DNA of 64,000 nucleotides from Robertmurraya sp. FSL R5-0851 (GTDB taxonomy: Bacteria; Bacillota; Bacilli; Bacillales; Cytobacillaceae), in NCBI RefSeq assembly GCF_038002965.1, contig NZ_JBBOOE010000001.1, positions 946,001 to 1,010,000 on the forward strand, read 5' to 3'. Positions 1-7,473 of the stretch are shown here, in pieces (position 1 is the stretch's first letter; each line of letters opens with the position of its first letter). The position numbers were made by a program, and so were the translations under genes. The notes under the pieces were generated by a model. The model ran no database searches. It was given only the letters and a program-made list of their open reading frames with translations, and had not been told where the DNA came from.

Positions 1-2
1 GA

Positions 3-254
3 CATGAATGGACTGCAGAAAGTGAAATAAGTGAAGAGCAAAAGGTAGTGAAGGATGCAAATGGGAATGTACTAAACGACGGTGACACTGTTTCCGTTAT
101 TAAGGATTTAAAAGTAAAGGGCTCGTCATCAGTGATTAAGATCGGTACGAAGGTGAAAAATATTCGTCTTGTTGAAGGCGATCATGATATTGATTGTAAA
201 ATTGATGGATTTGGTGCCATGCAGTTAAAATCAGAATTTGTAAAGAAAGTATAG
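3..254 (+). CDS. phnA: PhnA/YjdM-family protein, C-terminal part (cut by window edge)
   Basis: The reading frame is open from base 3 and has no start inside the window, so the N-terminus lies outside. The visible 83 residues begin HEWT, which in this family follows the N-terminal zinc ribbon (CPECxHEW). The rest is the conserved domain with [16 protein letters not shown] and ends in LKSEFVKKV. The family was named for a presumed role in phosphonate use, but that role is not established; the proteins are small and cytosolic. An internal GTG at base 48 would give 68 residues but would split the conserved VVKDANG motif, so it is not a likely start. No terminator is evident before base 300. Confidence 0.85.
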   Translation, partial: HEWTAESEISEEQKVVKDANGNVLNDGDTVSVIKDLKVKGSSSVIKIGTKVKNIRLVEGDHDIDCKIDGFGAMQLKSEFVKKV

Positions 255-402
255 CATAAGAATGGATTGATTAAAGCCGTATAATACATATTTGTGGTAT
301 TTACTGGATATATAAGGATATACTAGTAGTAAGGGAACATCCATATGGTCTTCTAGTTCTCATTTGTAGAAGGCAAGAGACCCTTAGGAAGGATGGCCAA
401 AA

Positions 403-771
403 ATGACAGTAATCGGTTACCAAGCTCAAGTAGCAGATGGAATTAGAAAAAAAGGAATCAAAAGAATGAACTCCTTTTTTAAAACACCTGAAGAAGCAGT
501 AGAAGAGGCTTTTTCTTTAAAGGAAAAGTTGGATTCAAGATACAAAAATAAAATCAAGTGGGATTATAATAAGAAAATTACAGGTACACTTGAAAAAATG
601 AAGATACTTAAGGGGTATTTAGATGGAGATGAAGATTCTAGTGCTTTTTATCTTCAGATCACTACCTCAGAGATTCAGAGAAATTTAATATTAGCTTCTC
701 CTAGTAAGCCCAAAAAGTTTACTGCGAATGACAAAAAAGTGATGACTAAAGTAGCTAAAATATTTGTATAA
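403..771 (+). CDS. Uncharacterised 122-residue basic protein
   Basis: I do not recognise this protein. It is lysine-rich (predicted basic), soluble, without signal peptide or membrane segment, and has helical stretches such as TPEEAVEEAFSLKEKL near residues 28-43. The start is supported by AGGAAGG about 10 bases upstream of the ATG. It stands alone: 150 bases separate it from the phnA-like gene and about 200 from the cold-shock gene, all on the same strand. Its base use resembles its neighbours. Coding status is inferred from the clean frame and ribosome binding site; no function is proposed. Confidence 0.7.
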   Translation: MTVIGYQAQVADGIRKKGIKRMNSFFKTPEEAVEEAFSLKEKLDSRYKNKIKWDYNKKITGTLEKMKILKGYLDGDEDSSAFYLQITTSEIQRNLILASPSKPKKFTANDKKVMTKVAKIFV

Positions 772-967
772 TTTTTTTCCTATGTGGTTGGAGAATATAT
801 GTAATTAATACTTATCATTGTTTTATTGCTCATAACCTGTTATTCTTAGAAAGAATTATTTTTGTTCGGTCTGTAAGGAAAAAATAGTGAAAGCTTTTTC
901 GCCTTTGATTTCTCATTGAGCAATGATAGTATTATATTGTGGAGTATTCCACGCAGGAGGAAACAAC

Positions 968-1168
968 ATGCAACAAGGTACAGTAAAATGGTTTAATGCA
1001 GAAAAAGGCTTCGGTTTTATCGAGATTCAAGGTGGAGAAGATGTATTTGTTCACTTCTCAGCGATTCAAGGTGAAGGATTTAAATCTTTAGACGAAGGTC
1101 AAAAGGTTACTTTTGATACTGAGCAAGGTCAACGTGGACTTCAAGCTACTAACGTAAAAAAAGCATAA
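968..1168 (+). CDS. Cold-shock protein (CspA/CspB family)
   Basis: A 66-residue single-domain RNA/DNA chaperone that melts RNA secondary structure in the cold and in stationary phase. It carries both nucleic-acid-binding motifs, KGFGFIE (RNP1) and DVFVHFSAI (RNP2), on the usual five-strand OB fold, and its length is typical. The ATG at 968 is chosen over an upstream ATG at 923 because a perfect AGGAGG lies at 954-959 and the protein then begins [10 protein letters not shown] as in the family. The preceding 200 bases hold no gene and probably include a long regulatory leader, as is usual for csp genes. A strong terminator follows. Confidence 0.97.
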   Translation: MQQGTVKWFNAEKGFGFIEIQGGEDVFVHFSAIQGEGFKSLDEGQKVTFDTEQGQRGLQATNVKKA

Positions 1169-1183
1169 ATATCATATAAGAAG

Positions 1184-1216
1184 AAACAGATGGTAAACTA
1201 ACCATCTGTTTTTTTA
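1184..1216 (+). terminator. Rho-independent terminator after the cold-shock gene
   Basis: Perfect 11-bp stem (AAACAGATGGT/ACCATCTGTTT) with a six-base loop followed by a T-run, 15 bases after the csp stop. Confidence 0.9.
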
Positions 1217-1232
1217 TATCTTTAATATAAAT

Positions 1233-1269
1233 AAGTAGTGCTAAAACCTTTATGGTTTCAGCACCACTT
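1233..1269 (-). terminator. Terminator of the chemotaxis receptor gene
   Basis: Inverted repeat of about 16 bp (arms at 1233-1248 and 1254-1269, containing GTGCTRAAACC) just past the stop codon at 1273. T-rich sequence follows on the minus strand. Confidence 0.75.
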
Positions 1270-1272
1270 TTA

Positions 1273-2985
1273 TTATTCATACACTTTAAATGTATTAACC
1301 ATTGCTTGAAGGTCTTCAGCCATTTTTGCTAACGAGTGTGCGGAAGCTGTGATTTCTTCCATCGAAGCAAGTTGTTCCTCAGCTCCAGCAGCCACCGTTT
1401 GGGAACCTGATGAAGATTCTTCGGTTTTCATAGAGATATCAAATATACCCATGGCAACCTGCTCCACGCTTGAAGATAACTGCTTAACAGCGGCAGAAAC
1501 TTCAACCGATTGTCTTGATACGTCCGCTGCAGAATGAAGAATTTTCTCAAAAGATTTACCAGTATCATTAATTAGTACAAGACCAGTTTGTACTTCCGTT
1601 GTACATTTATCCATTGATACAACTGCATTGGAGGTACTGCTTTGGATATCATGTATTAAATGTGTAATTTGTTCAGCAGAACGTCGAGATTCCTCAGCTA
1701 ATTTTCTTACTTCATCAGCCACCACAGCGAAGCCTTTTCCATGTTCCCCAGCTCTCGCAGCTTCAATAGCTGCATTTAAAGCAAGTAAGTTTGTTTGGTC
1801 TGATATTCCGGAGATAACAGCTAAGATTTTCTCTATCTCAGAAGAACGTTCTCCTAAGTCCTTAATAATACCAGATGACGTTTGTACGGTTTCGTTGATA
1901 GATCCCATTTGATCTATGGTTTTTTTAAGTGCGATATTTCCTTTTTCTGATTCTTCGGTTGTTACATTTGAATGATCAGAAACTTGCGTAATCGAATCCG
2001 CAATATTTGTAATGCCAATTGCCATTTGCTGTGTTGACACAGATACAACTTCTGTACCCTTTACAGATGCTTCACCGTTAGCTGCCATAATAGAACTAGC
2101 TTCAGCAATTTGTTCTGCGGCTTTATTGGTTTGTTCAGCACTAGCCATTAGCTGCTCAGAAGAAGCGGCAACTTGGTCTGACGATTCACGAACCATCATA
2201 ATTAGTGATTTAATTTGGGCGATCATTTCATTAAATGATTTTGAAAGGGACCCTATCTCATCTCTTGAATCATAGTCGCTTTGTACGGTTAAATCTCCAT
2301 TTTTCGCTTTCTGCATTAAGTATTCCATTTTACGAACAGGTCCGTAAATCAATTTTGAAATTATCCAACTGATTGCAGCAAAGATAATTAAAGCAACAGC
2401 TATAAATAGAATCATAGTAAGCGAAGAGGTTTCTATAAAATCTTTATTCTCCTCATTTACGTTCTTTGCTTCTGTACCGTTAATTTCTATTAATTTTGTA
2501 TAATGCTGGTTAATCTCATCTAAAATCGGTCCAGTTTCTTTTTCGTATATTTCATAGGCATCAAAATTTTGGTTCTTTAAAGTTAGTGTCACTATTTTCT
2601 CTTTAGATTCTTGAAGGTTTTGTGCTAAGTCATTAACCTTTGAAATAAGTTCATTCTCTTCTTTATTCGTTGTTTGATACGTTTCTCTAATTTCACGATT
2701 CATTTGGAGTGTTGCTTCCATATCGTCTATTAGTTCGTTTTTATGGCTTGTATCCCTGGAGGCCATAAGTTCTACTAGGTTGGTCTGTACGTCCTGAGAA
2801 TTGGTTTTTAATAAGCTAACAGTTTGAATCGGTTGAAGCTTCATCTCGTATAAATCTGTAAGTTTATTCCCCATACTAGCAAGTTGGAAAACCCCCATTC
2901 CTCCTACTGTTAAAAGGCTTACAAAAGTTATTGCAGATAATAAAAGCATTTTTTGTACTATTTTTAAATTCTTAATCCATTTCAT
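1273..2985 (-). CDS. Methyl-accepting chemotaxis protein
   Basis: Membrane chemoreceptor of 570 residues that relays ligand binding to CheA/CheW. From the start at MKWIKNLK: a transmembrane helix at about residues 14-35, an extracytoplasmic four-helix-bundle sensor of about 150 residues, a second helix at about 190-215 ([21 protein letters not shown]), a HAMP segment, then the long signalling coiled coil with the highly conserved tip containing [20 protein letters not shown]. The ATG at 2985 is preferred over 3039 because AAAGGAGCAACC precedes it and the first helix follows directly. The ligand is unknown. It is a single gene, with no che genes nearby. Confidence 0.95.
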   Translation of the reverse strand: MKWIKNLKIVQKMLLLSAITFVSLLTVGGMGVFQLASMGNKLTDLYEMKLQPIQTVSLLKTNSQDVQTNLVELMASRDTSHKNELIDDMEATLQMNREIRETYQTTNKEENELISKVNDLAQNLQESKEKIVTLTLKNQNFDAYEIYEKETGPILDEINQHYTKLIEINGTEAKNVNEENKDFIETSSLTMILFIAVALIIFAAISWIISKLIYGPVRKMEYLMQKAKNGDLTVQSDYDSRDEIGSLSKSFNEMIAQIKSLIMMVRESSDQVAASSEQLMASAEQTNKAAEQIAEASSIMAANGEASVKGTEVVSVSTQQMAIGITNIADSITQVSDHSNVTTEESEKGNIALKKTIDQMGSINETVQTSSGIIKDLGERSSEIEKILAVISGISDQTNLLALNAAIEAARAGEHGKGFAVVADEVRKLAEESRRSAEQITHLIHDIQSSTSNAVVSMDKCTTEVQTGLVLINDTGKSFEKILHSAADVSRQSVEVSAAVKQLSSSVEQVAMGIFDISMKTEESSSGSQTVAAGAEEQLASMEEITASAHSLAKMAEDLQAMVNTFKVYE

Positions 2986-3114
2986 CGACGGTTGCTCCTT
3001 TTGTAGTTTAATATTTTTCGATGAATTATATATTCTCATTTGTTATCGGCATTTAGTCACAATTAGTTAATACTTTTATACTAGAACTTTTGTCCAAAAA
3101 GTTAATAAAATAAA

Positions 3115-3138
3115 AAAGCCTCAGAAAACTGAGACTTT
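3115..3138. terminator. Hairpin AAGCCTCAG-AAAA-CTGAGACTT
   Basis: 10-bp stem with one mismatch and an AAAA loop. Almost the same hairpin recurs at 4138-4163, so the two copies bracket the debris island between them. Confidence 0.6.
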
Positions 3139-3221
3139 TAGACTAAAGATAAACTCGAGGGATTTCGAGTTCCCTATGGTCTTTTTAAATTTTAAACATA
3201 GATAGAACATCAATGTGGTTA

Positions 3222-3342
3222 GATTTCCACTCCGGGTGGCGCTTTCCGCGGGCGGGGCCGAGCCGCTTCCCTCGCTACGCTCAGTCCAGGGTCTCGACTG
3301 TCCCGCTTTTCCCGCAGGAGTCGCCACCCTCCGCTCCAATCA
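3222..3342 (-). repeat. GC-rich dispersed repeat, copy 1 (reverse orientation)
   Basis: About 121 bp, far more GC-rich than its surroundings. Read on the minus strand it starts TGATTGGAGCGGAGGGTG and ends CCACCCGGAGTGGAAATC, with blocks CGACTCCTGCGGGA, AGCGGGACAG, GAGACCC and CGCGGAAAGCG. Copy 2 at 3936-4060 shares these blocks in the same order but points the other way. The ends are partly complementary (GGAGCGG...CCGGAGTGG pattern). I recognise this as a type of intergenic repeat common in Bacillaceae; no coding function is likely. Confidence 0.8.
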
Positions 3343-3410
3343 ATTTATTACACTTAGTCAACCATTTTTATCTAAAGGTAACTAACCATGATGACCAATA
3401 ATTAGTTTAA

Positions 3411-3600
3411 TGAAAGAGAACAATTAGAAATTGCTAGAGATTGATTAATTAGTTCACAAGATTATTTAGATAACCTTGCACTCTTTTATCAAAAAGGTTT
3501 TCATATCTGTAATCTCCATTTTGGAAGTTTTCTAGGTGATTTTGATCCTGTATCTATAAAAATGGCAAACGATCAAGCTAGAGACAGCTATTGATTTCTC
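3411..3600 (+). pseudogene. Decayed YabA-like fragment
   Basis: Frame at 3471-3546 reads DNLALFYQKGFHICNLHFGS, which resembles the C-terminal zinc-binding tail of the replication-initiation control protein YabA (LYQEGFHICNxHFGS). The upstream part is interrupted by a stop (TGA at about 3453-3455), and the final CLFC pair of the zinc site is replaced by unrelated residues. It is therefore a non-functional scrap. The identification rests on this one motif and is tentative. Confidence 0.45.
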
Positions 3601-3880
3601 ATACATCTATCTACCCGTTGGTGAAAGACCTTTATTGGGATTAGGACGTTCAAGTATTAATCCAGTCGTTTTATTTAGTTTAGACAACACATATTTGGGA
3701 GGTTTACTTAGAAGAGGTAGAACATCTACGGCACACTCATGAAGTGAAACAAATATAAGCATGGTATGCGTTGGACAACCTTACGCGGTCTTAAAAAATT
3801 GTCATGCAGGCGTTGCTTACTTTTGCTTCTATGAATTTTAAGAAACTGGCTACATGGACTGTGCTAGGTACTTGACGATG
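3577..3880 (+). pseudogene. Remnant of an IS1182-family transposase
   Basis: Frameshifted pieces of a DDE transposase. Near 3577-3690 the frames give KLETAIDFSY, FIYPLVKDLYWD and LGRSSINPVVLF, matching the N-terminal region of IS1182-type transposases. Near 3755-3860 they give KYKHGMRWTTLRGLKK and QALLTFASMNFKKLATWT, matching the extreme C-terminus. The whole catalytic middle is missing and at least two frameshifts separate the parts. The element is inactive. Together with the YabA-like scrap it lies between the two inverted GC-rich repeats. Confidence 0.75.
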
Positions 3881-3935
3881 ACTCTAAAAGTGTAATTTCA
3901 TAGGTTTAAAGTCAAAGTTTTAAGAGTAAATCTGC

Positions 3936-4060
3936 TGATTGGAGCGGAGGGTGCTTGACTCCTGGGGGATCAGCGGGACAGGTGAGACCCCACAGGAGCT
4001 TCAGCGACGAGGAGGCTCACCGCCCGCCCCCCGGAAAGCAAGCGCCCGGAGCGGAAATCA
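3936..4060 (+). repeat. GC-rich dispersed repeat, copy 2 (forward orientation)
   Basis: About 125 bp beginning TGATTGGAGCGGAGGGTG and ending CGCCCGGAGCGGAAATCA; the same family as 3222-3342 in inverted orientation. Chance reading frames inside it are not genes. Confidence 0.8.
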
Positions 4061-4091
4061 GCCTTTTTCCCACCATTCCCAAACAAAAAAA

Positions 4092-4129
4092 GACAAAAGG
4101 CAGCAGAGAACTTCTCACTACCTTTTGTA
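4092..4129. terminator. Hairpin ACAAAAGGCAG...CTACCTTTTGT
   Basis: 11-bp arms with one mismatch and a 16-base loop, immediately beside the second GC-rich repeat. It could terminate a transcript; orientation is unclear. Confidence 0.4.
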
Positions 4130-4137
4130 ATCAATCT

Positions 4138-4163
4138 GAAAGCCTCAGAAAACTGAGGCTTTC
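4138..4163 (-). terminator. Hairpin GAAAGCCTCAG-AAAA-CTGAGGCTTTC
   Basis: Perfect 11-bp stem four bases beyond the SET-domain gene stop. A near copy lies at 3115-3138. Confidence 0.65.
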
Positions 4164-4166
4164 GTT

Positions 4167-4547
4167 TTATTTCTCTTCATTAAACCATAGTGGATCTTGG
4201 TTATCTTCTTCACCATTGTAGTTTATTAACACTTCTTCTCCAGCTTTTATATCTTTATAAGCATAAAAGTCAAAGGTATGATTTGGAAAGTTAATTTCAT
4301 ATGTTGCATTTGGCTCATACGAATGGTTGAACAGCATACCGTATCCAAGTAGGAGGGCGGAATGATTGATTCCATACTCGAAAGCATAGTCCGCGAGAAG
4401 AGTTTTTTCGATATGTTCGTGCTGGTCATTCGGATAAGGAATAACAGGTGCCTCATGGATTAGTTCACCTTTTTTAATATCTCTTGTTGCAAATACGCCT
4501 CTATTGAGTTCTCCATCACTGAGTGTAGAAGTTCTTATCTCAATCAC
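4167..4547 (-). CDS. SET-domain protein
   Basis: About 126 residues forming a compact SET domain. Visible motifs are RGVFATRDIKKGELI at the N-terminal side, the knot motif FNHSYEPNATYE, and the final YKDIKAGEEVLINYNGEED, where the tyrosine of INYN is the usual catalytic position. SET proteins transfer a methyl group from S-adenosylmethionine to lysine; a bacterial substrate is not known here. I choose the GTG at 4547 because AAGGTGA precedes it by six bases; a GTG at 4556 is the alternative. It is divergent from the His-rich gene and ends at a hairpin. Confidence 0.85.
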   Translation of the reverse strand: MIEIRTSTLSDGELNRGVFATRDIKKGELIHEAPVIPYPNDQHEHIEKTLLADYAFEYGINHSALLLGYGMLFNHSYEPNATYEINFPNHTFDFYAYKDIKAGEEVLINYNGEEDNQDPLWFNEEK

Positions 4548-4635
4548 AGTTGTCACCTTCGCCTTCGTTTTTGTCTTTCATCTGATTGTATCAGTGTTGT
4601 CTGTAAAAAGGAACCTTATCGCTCTATTTGCCCAT

Positions 4636-4663
4636 ACGTATGTCCACTTGGATGCATACAGTA
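4636..4663 (+). promoter_or_regulatory. Sigma-K-type (mother-cell) promoter
   Basis: AC at 4636-4637, a 17-base spacer, then CATACAGTA at 4655-4663, an exact match to the sigma-K -10 pattern CATANNNTA at the standard spacing. An overlapping ATA at 4634-4636 also allows sigma-E reading. The start codon of the His-rich gene is 42 bases downstream of the -10. Confidence 0.65.
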
Positions 4664-4704
4664 AAGGAGTAGGACAAATATGTAAGGAAAGAGGTAAGAT
4701 ATAT

Positions 4705-5037
4705 ATGACTAATAATCGAAATGTATACGGCGGTGGACATCATCATGGAGGACATCATCATGGAGGACACCATCATGGAGGACATCACCACGGTGGACAC
4801 CATCATGGAGGGCATCACCATGGAGGACATCATCATGGAGGGCATCACCACGGTGGACATCATCACGGAGGTTACTATGGAGGAGGCTACGGTGCCGCTC
4901 CATTAGCTGTGGGTCTTCTTGGTGGACTTGCAGCAGGAGCTTTAACTCAAGGAGCGGGTTATGGTTATGGCTATGGCTATCCAGCAGCCACTCCTTATCC
5001 AACATATAATCCATATGGTGGTTATCCGTACTATTAA
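4705..5037 (+). CDS. His/Gly-repeat protein, probable spore coat component
   Basis: 110 residues: a short head MTNNRNVYGG, nine consecutive HHHGG units (about residues 12-56), a Gly/Tyr stretch, a hydrophobic segment (PLAVGLLGGLAAGALT) and a Gly/Tyr/Pro tail. Such histidine clusters bind divalent metals. The repeats are 15 bp each at the DNA level. The ATG at 4705 is chosen for its AAAGAGGT site and because the upstream sigma-K-type promoter lies inside any longer frame. Late mother-cell expression and composition suggest a coat or crust protein; this is inference, not homology. Confidence 0.8.
   Translation: MTNNRNVYGGGHHHGGHHHGGHHHGGHHHGGHHHGGHHHGGHHHGGHHHGGHHHGGYYGGGYGAAPLAVGLLGGLAAGALTQGAGYGYGYGYPAATPYPTYNPYGGYPYY
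4735..4869 (+). repeat. 15-bp tandem repeat encoding HHHGG units
   Basis: About nine in-frame copies of a CATCATCATGGAGGA-like unit with synonymous C/T and A/G changes. Copy number would be expected to vary between strains by slippage. Confidence 0.9.
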
Positions 5038-5043
5038 TAAAGG

Positions 5044-5076
5044 AAAGCGGCTGTTCATTAAACAGTCGCTTTATTC
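5044..5076 (+). terminator. Terminator of the His-rich gene
   Basis: Stem AAAGCGGCTGTT/AACAGTCGCTTT with one G/T mismatch and a five-base loop, seven bases past the stop. Confidence 0.75.
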
Positions 5077-5080
5077 GTGT

Positions 5081-5286
5081 TATAAAAAGGCTGTTTTCGT
5101 AAAGTTTGTGGTTTTGGAAAAATCCTTGAAGCCGGATTTTTCCCGTATTATTCTGGGTTTATTGGTCTATTTTGAGAGTAGCTCTTTTCTAAGGATGCTA
5201 AAATCCAGATTGGCTGTTGAACATATAGTTTTTATTTCAAAAAAAGTGTGTAGATAGCAACAATGTTTTAGAAAAGAGCCTATAAA
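5081..5286. mobile_element. MITE-like element of about 194 bp
   Basis: Imperfect terminal inverted repeats of about 25 bp. The left end reads AAGGCTGTTTTCGTAAAGTT; the right end, reverse complemented, reads GGCTCTTTTCTAAAACATTG. The element is bracketed by direct TATAAA copies (5081-5086 and 5281-5286) that may be the target duplication. It is non-coding and too small for a transposase. I recall similar short palindromic repeats from other Bacillaceae, but copy number cannot be judged from this window. Confidence 0.55.
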
Positions 5287-5367
5287 AAATACAACTGTAC
5301 TATTAAAAAGACATTTCTTCTGCAATTAACGATATAAATTACAAAAAGTAAACTAAGGAGAAGTTGA

Positions 5368-5387
5368 GTACAATTTTGTAATTGTAC
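5368..5387. promoter_or_regulatory. Perfect palindrome, candidate operator
   Basis: GTACAATT-TTGT-AATTGTAC, located 77 bases upstream of the PRD regulator start. A shorter TACAACTGTA lies nearby at about 5288-5297. The symmetry suggests a dimeric regulator; which one is unknown. Confidence 0.45.
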
Positions 5388-5421
5388 TATGACATCATTT
5401 GTTCCCAATCACAACACGAAA

Positions 5422-5435
5422 TGTAAGCGTTTTAA
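5422..5435 (+). promoter_or_regulatory. Catabolite-responsive element (cre) candidate
   Basis: TGTAAGCGTTTTAA matches the CcpA consensus TGWNANCGNTNWCA at all but one fixed position. It lies 29 bases ahead of the regulator's start codon, so repression by preferred sugars is expected. Confidence 0.6.
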
Positions 5436-5463
5436 TATATATTTATTACAGGAGGCATAGTAG

Positions 5464-7473
5464 ATGATGATTGAGAAACGTCCAGCACTTTTAATGAAGC
5501 ATCTTCTCAAGGTGAAAAAAACTACAATCATGCAGATAATAGATAAAACCCATTTAACTAAAAGGCAAGTATCCTATGATTTGGAAAAAATCAATCATTG
5601 GTTAAAAACTAGAGAACTTCCTTCTATTCCTTATAAGGGAACAAAATACATCGTTATTCCAGAAAAAGTGGTGGAGTATTTTTATCACCATCGTATGGAT
5701 GACTCAGACCAAGACTTTATATTTTCAGAGAACGAGCGATTAAGTTTTATATATTTATACCTTTTTATTAGGGAAGAACCTATATCATCCGTCCATTTAA
5801 CGCAGCTATTACAAGTTAGCAAGAATACAGTCATCTCTGACGTGAAAAAAGCAAATGAAGTGAATGCACCATTTCTTGTAGAAATCCGTTATTCCAGACA
5901 AATTGGCTATCATCTTCATGGAAATGAATTAGATAAAAGAGTGTTGGTTCAACATCATTTGTCTCAGCTAACCGATTTACCCTATTTTCATAAGCTCATG
6001 GTTTTATTACTAGGTAACAAAGAGCAGATTCACATAGATTATATTATGGGTAATCTTAATGAAATACAAAAGCAATTTCACCTCCAATTTGTTGAGGATC
6101 GCTTGAATCAATTTGCTTATTTCTTAGTTTTATATTTTTATCGCTTAAAAGAAAAGAAGTTCGTCCGTTATCATCAAGATGAAATAGAATTGATAAAAAA
6201 AGATTCAATGTGGGATGTAGCTCGAACATTATATAAATATCTCCAAATTGAGGAATTGGAAACAGAAGTCTGTTTTATGACGATTCAATTTCTTGGGTTA
6301 TCGTTAGGAAATCCACAAAGTTTAGAAAGTGATAGAGACATACTGTTTAAACTTTGTGAGCAGCTCGTGTTTAACTTTGAATCGAAAACAGCCATTGCTT
6401 TTGAGAAGAAAAACGAAGCGATTCAAACCTTGTACCAGCATTTTAAGCCTGCATATTTCCGAATGAAGTATCGAATTCCTATAGCCAATCCCCTTCTAGA
6501 ACAAATCAAAACCGAACATAAAGAATTGTATACGATTGTAAGTGAGTTACTACTACCTATTGAATCTCTACTTAGCATCACGATTCCGGAAGAGGAAATT
6601 GGATATATAACGATCCACTTTGGAGCTCTATTAAAAAGTCCCAAGAAACCTGTCCCTAAAAAGAAACGAGCAATCGTTGTATGTCCAAGTGGAATAAGTT
6701 CCTCCCTTATGGTCAAACACCTGTTAGAATCATTATTTTCCGAAATTTCAGTCGAAAAAACTATTTCGTTACAGCAGTTCTCTATTGAAAATCTCGAGCA
6801 ATATGATTTGTTATTTTCCACAGTAGAGATAGAGTCAAAGATTCCTTGCTTCTATGTAAAGCCGATTATGACTCCTAATGAAAAAAACATTCTAGTAAAT
6901 GAAGTATACCAATGCTTATTTGGGATTCAATATAAGGATATTTCTATTAAAGAATTAATCAAAACAATTGGTCAATATGCAAATGTATATGATGAAACAG
7001 GACTGAAAAAAGCATTAAGTCAATTGACTTTTCATAAAAGAGTGGAAGTAAAGAGGGAGGAAAAACCTGTGTTAAGTGATTTATTAAAGGAAGAAACCAT
7101 CCAAATAATGGATCAGCTTTCAAGTTGGGAAGAGGCTGTCACAGTAGCAGCTAAACCATTAGTCATGAATGGGGTAATCGAATCAACCTATATTGATTCA
7201 ATGATCGATAATATAAAAACACTTGGACCATATGTAGTCATTGGCCCAGAGGTAGCTATTCCTCATGCAAGACCTGAGTCAGGCGTTAATAAAGTGGGAA
7301 TGAGCTTTTTAAAGTTAAAGACTCCTGTCTACTTTCTAGAAAATGAAAATTATCCAGTCAGGCTGTTGTTTTGTATAGCAGCAATTGATAATACTACCCA
7401 TTTAAAGGCGCTTTCGCAGTTAACCAAGCTTCTTAGTAATAGTAAAAATATCACTAGTATTGCATTAATTTAA
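5464..7473 (+). pseudogene. PRD-containing PTS-controlled regulator, 3' end cut off by an IS
   Basis: MtlR/LicR-type activator: an N-terminal winged helix (about residues 1-70) and a second HTH (about 95-125), two PRD modules (about 180-390) phosphorylated on histidines by the PTS, an EIIB-like domain with the Cys loop VVCPSGISSSL (about 400-490), and an EIIA domain with PHARPESG (His near residue 605). At residue 663 the IS at 7452 interrupts the gene, so the last 23 native residues are replaced by TSIALI and a stop. The rest of the gene (8867-8939) lies beyond the IS and joins in frame through the duplicated target to give 686 residues. It controls the downstream ascorbate-type PTS genes by position. 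The truncated protein may be partly active since all phosphorylation sites survive. Confidence 0.9.
7443..7451 (+). repeat. Target-site duplication, left copy
   Basis: TAAAAATAT directly abuts the left IS end; the same nine bases follow the right end at 8858. Confidence 0.85.

Noticed and set aside
3121..4130. Pro/Gly/Arg-rich small proteins in the GC-rich repeats
   Set aside because: These frames arise from the repeat's composition; no starts with ribosome binding sites and no conservation between the two copies at protein level.
4504..4704. 67-residue hydrophobic extension in front of the His-rich protein
   Set aside because: It overlaps the divergent SET gene start and the sigma-K-type promoter, and the ATG at 4705 has its own ribosome binding site.
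4624..4866. Antisense Met/Ser-rich frame through the HHHGG repeat
   Set aside because: It is the mirror of the 15-bp tandem repeat, with no ribosome binding site and no sensible composition.
4735..4869. CRISPR-like array
   Set aside because: Repeats are 15 bp, contiguous, without spacers, and coding in frame.
4961..5257. 98-residue frame across the His-rich 3' end and the MITE-like element
   Set aside because: It crosses a terminator and a non-coding palindromic element.
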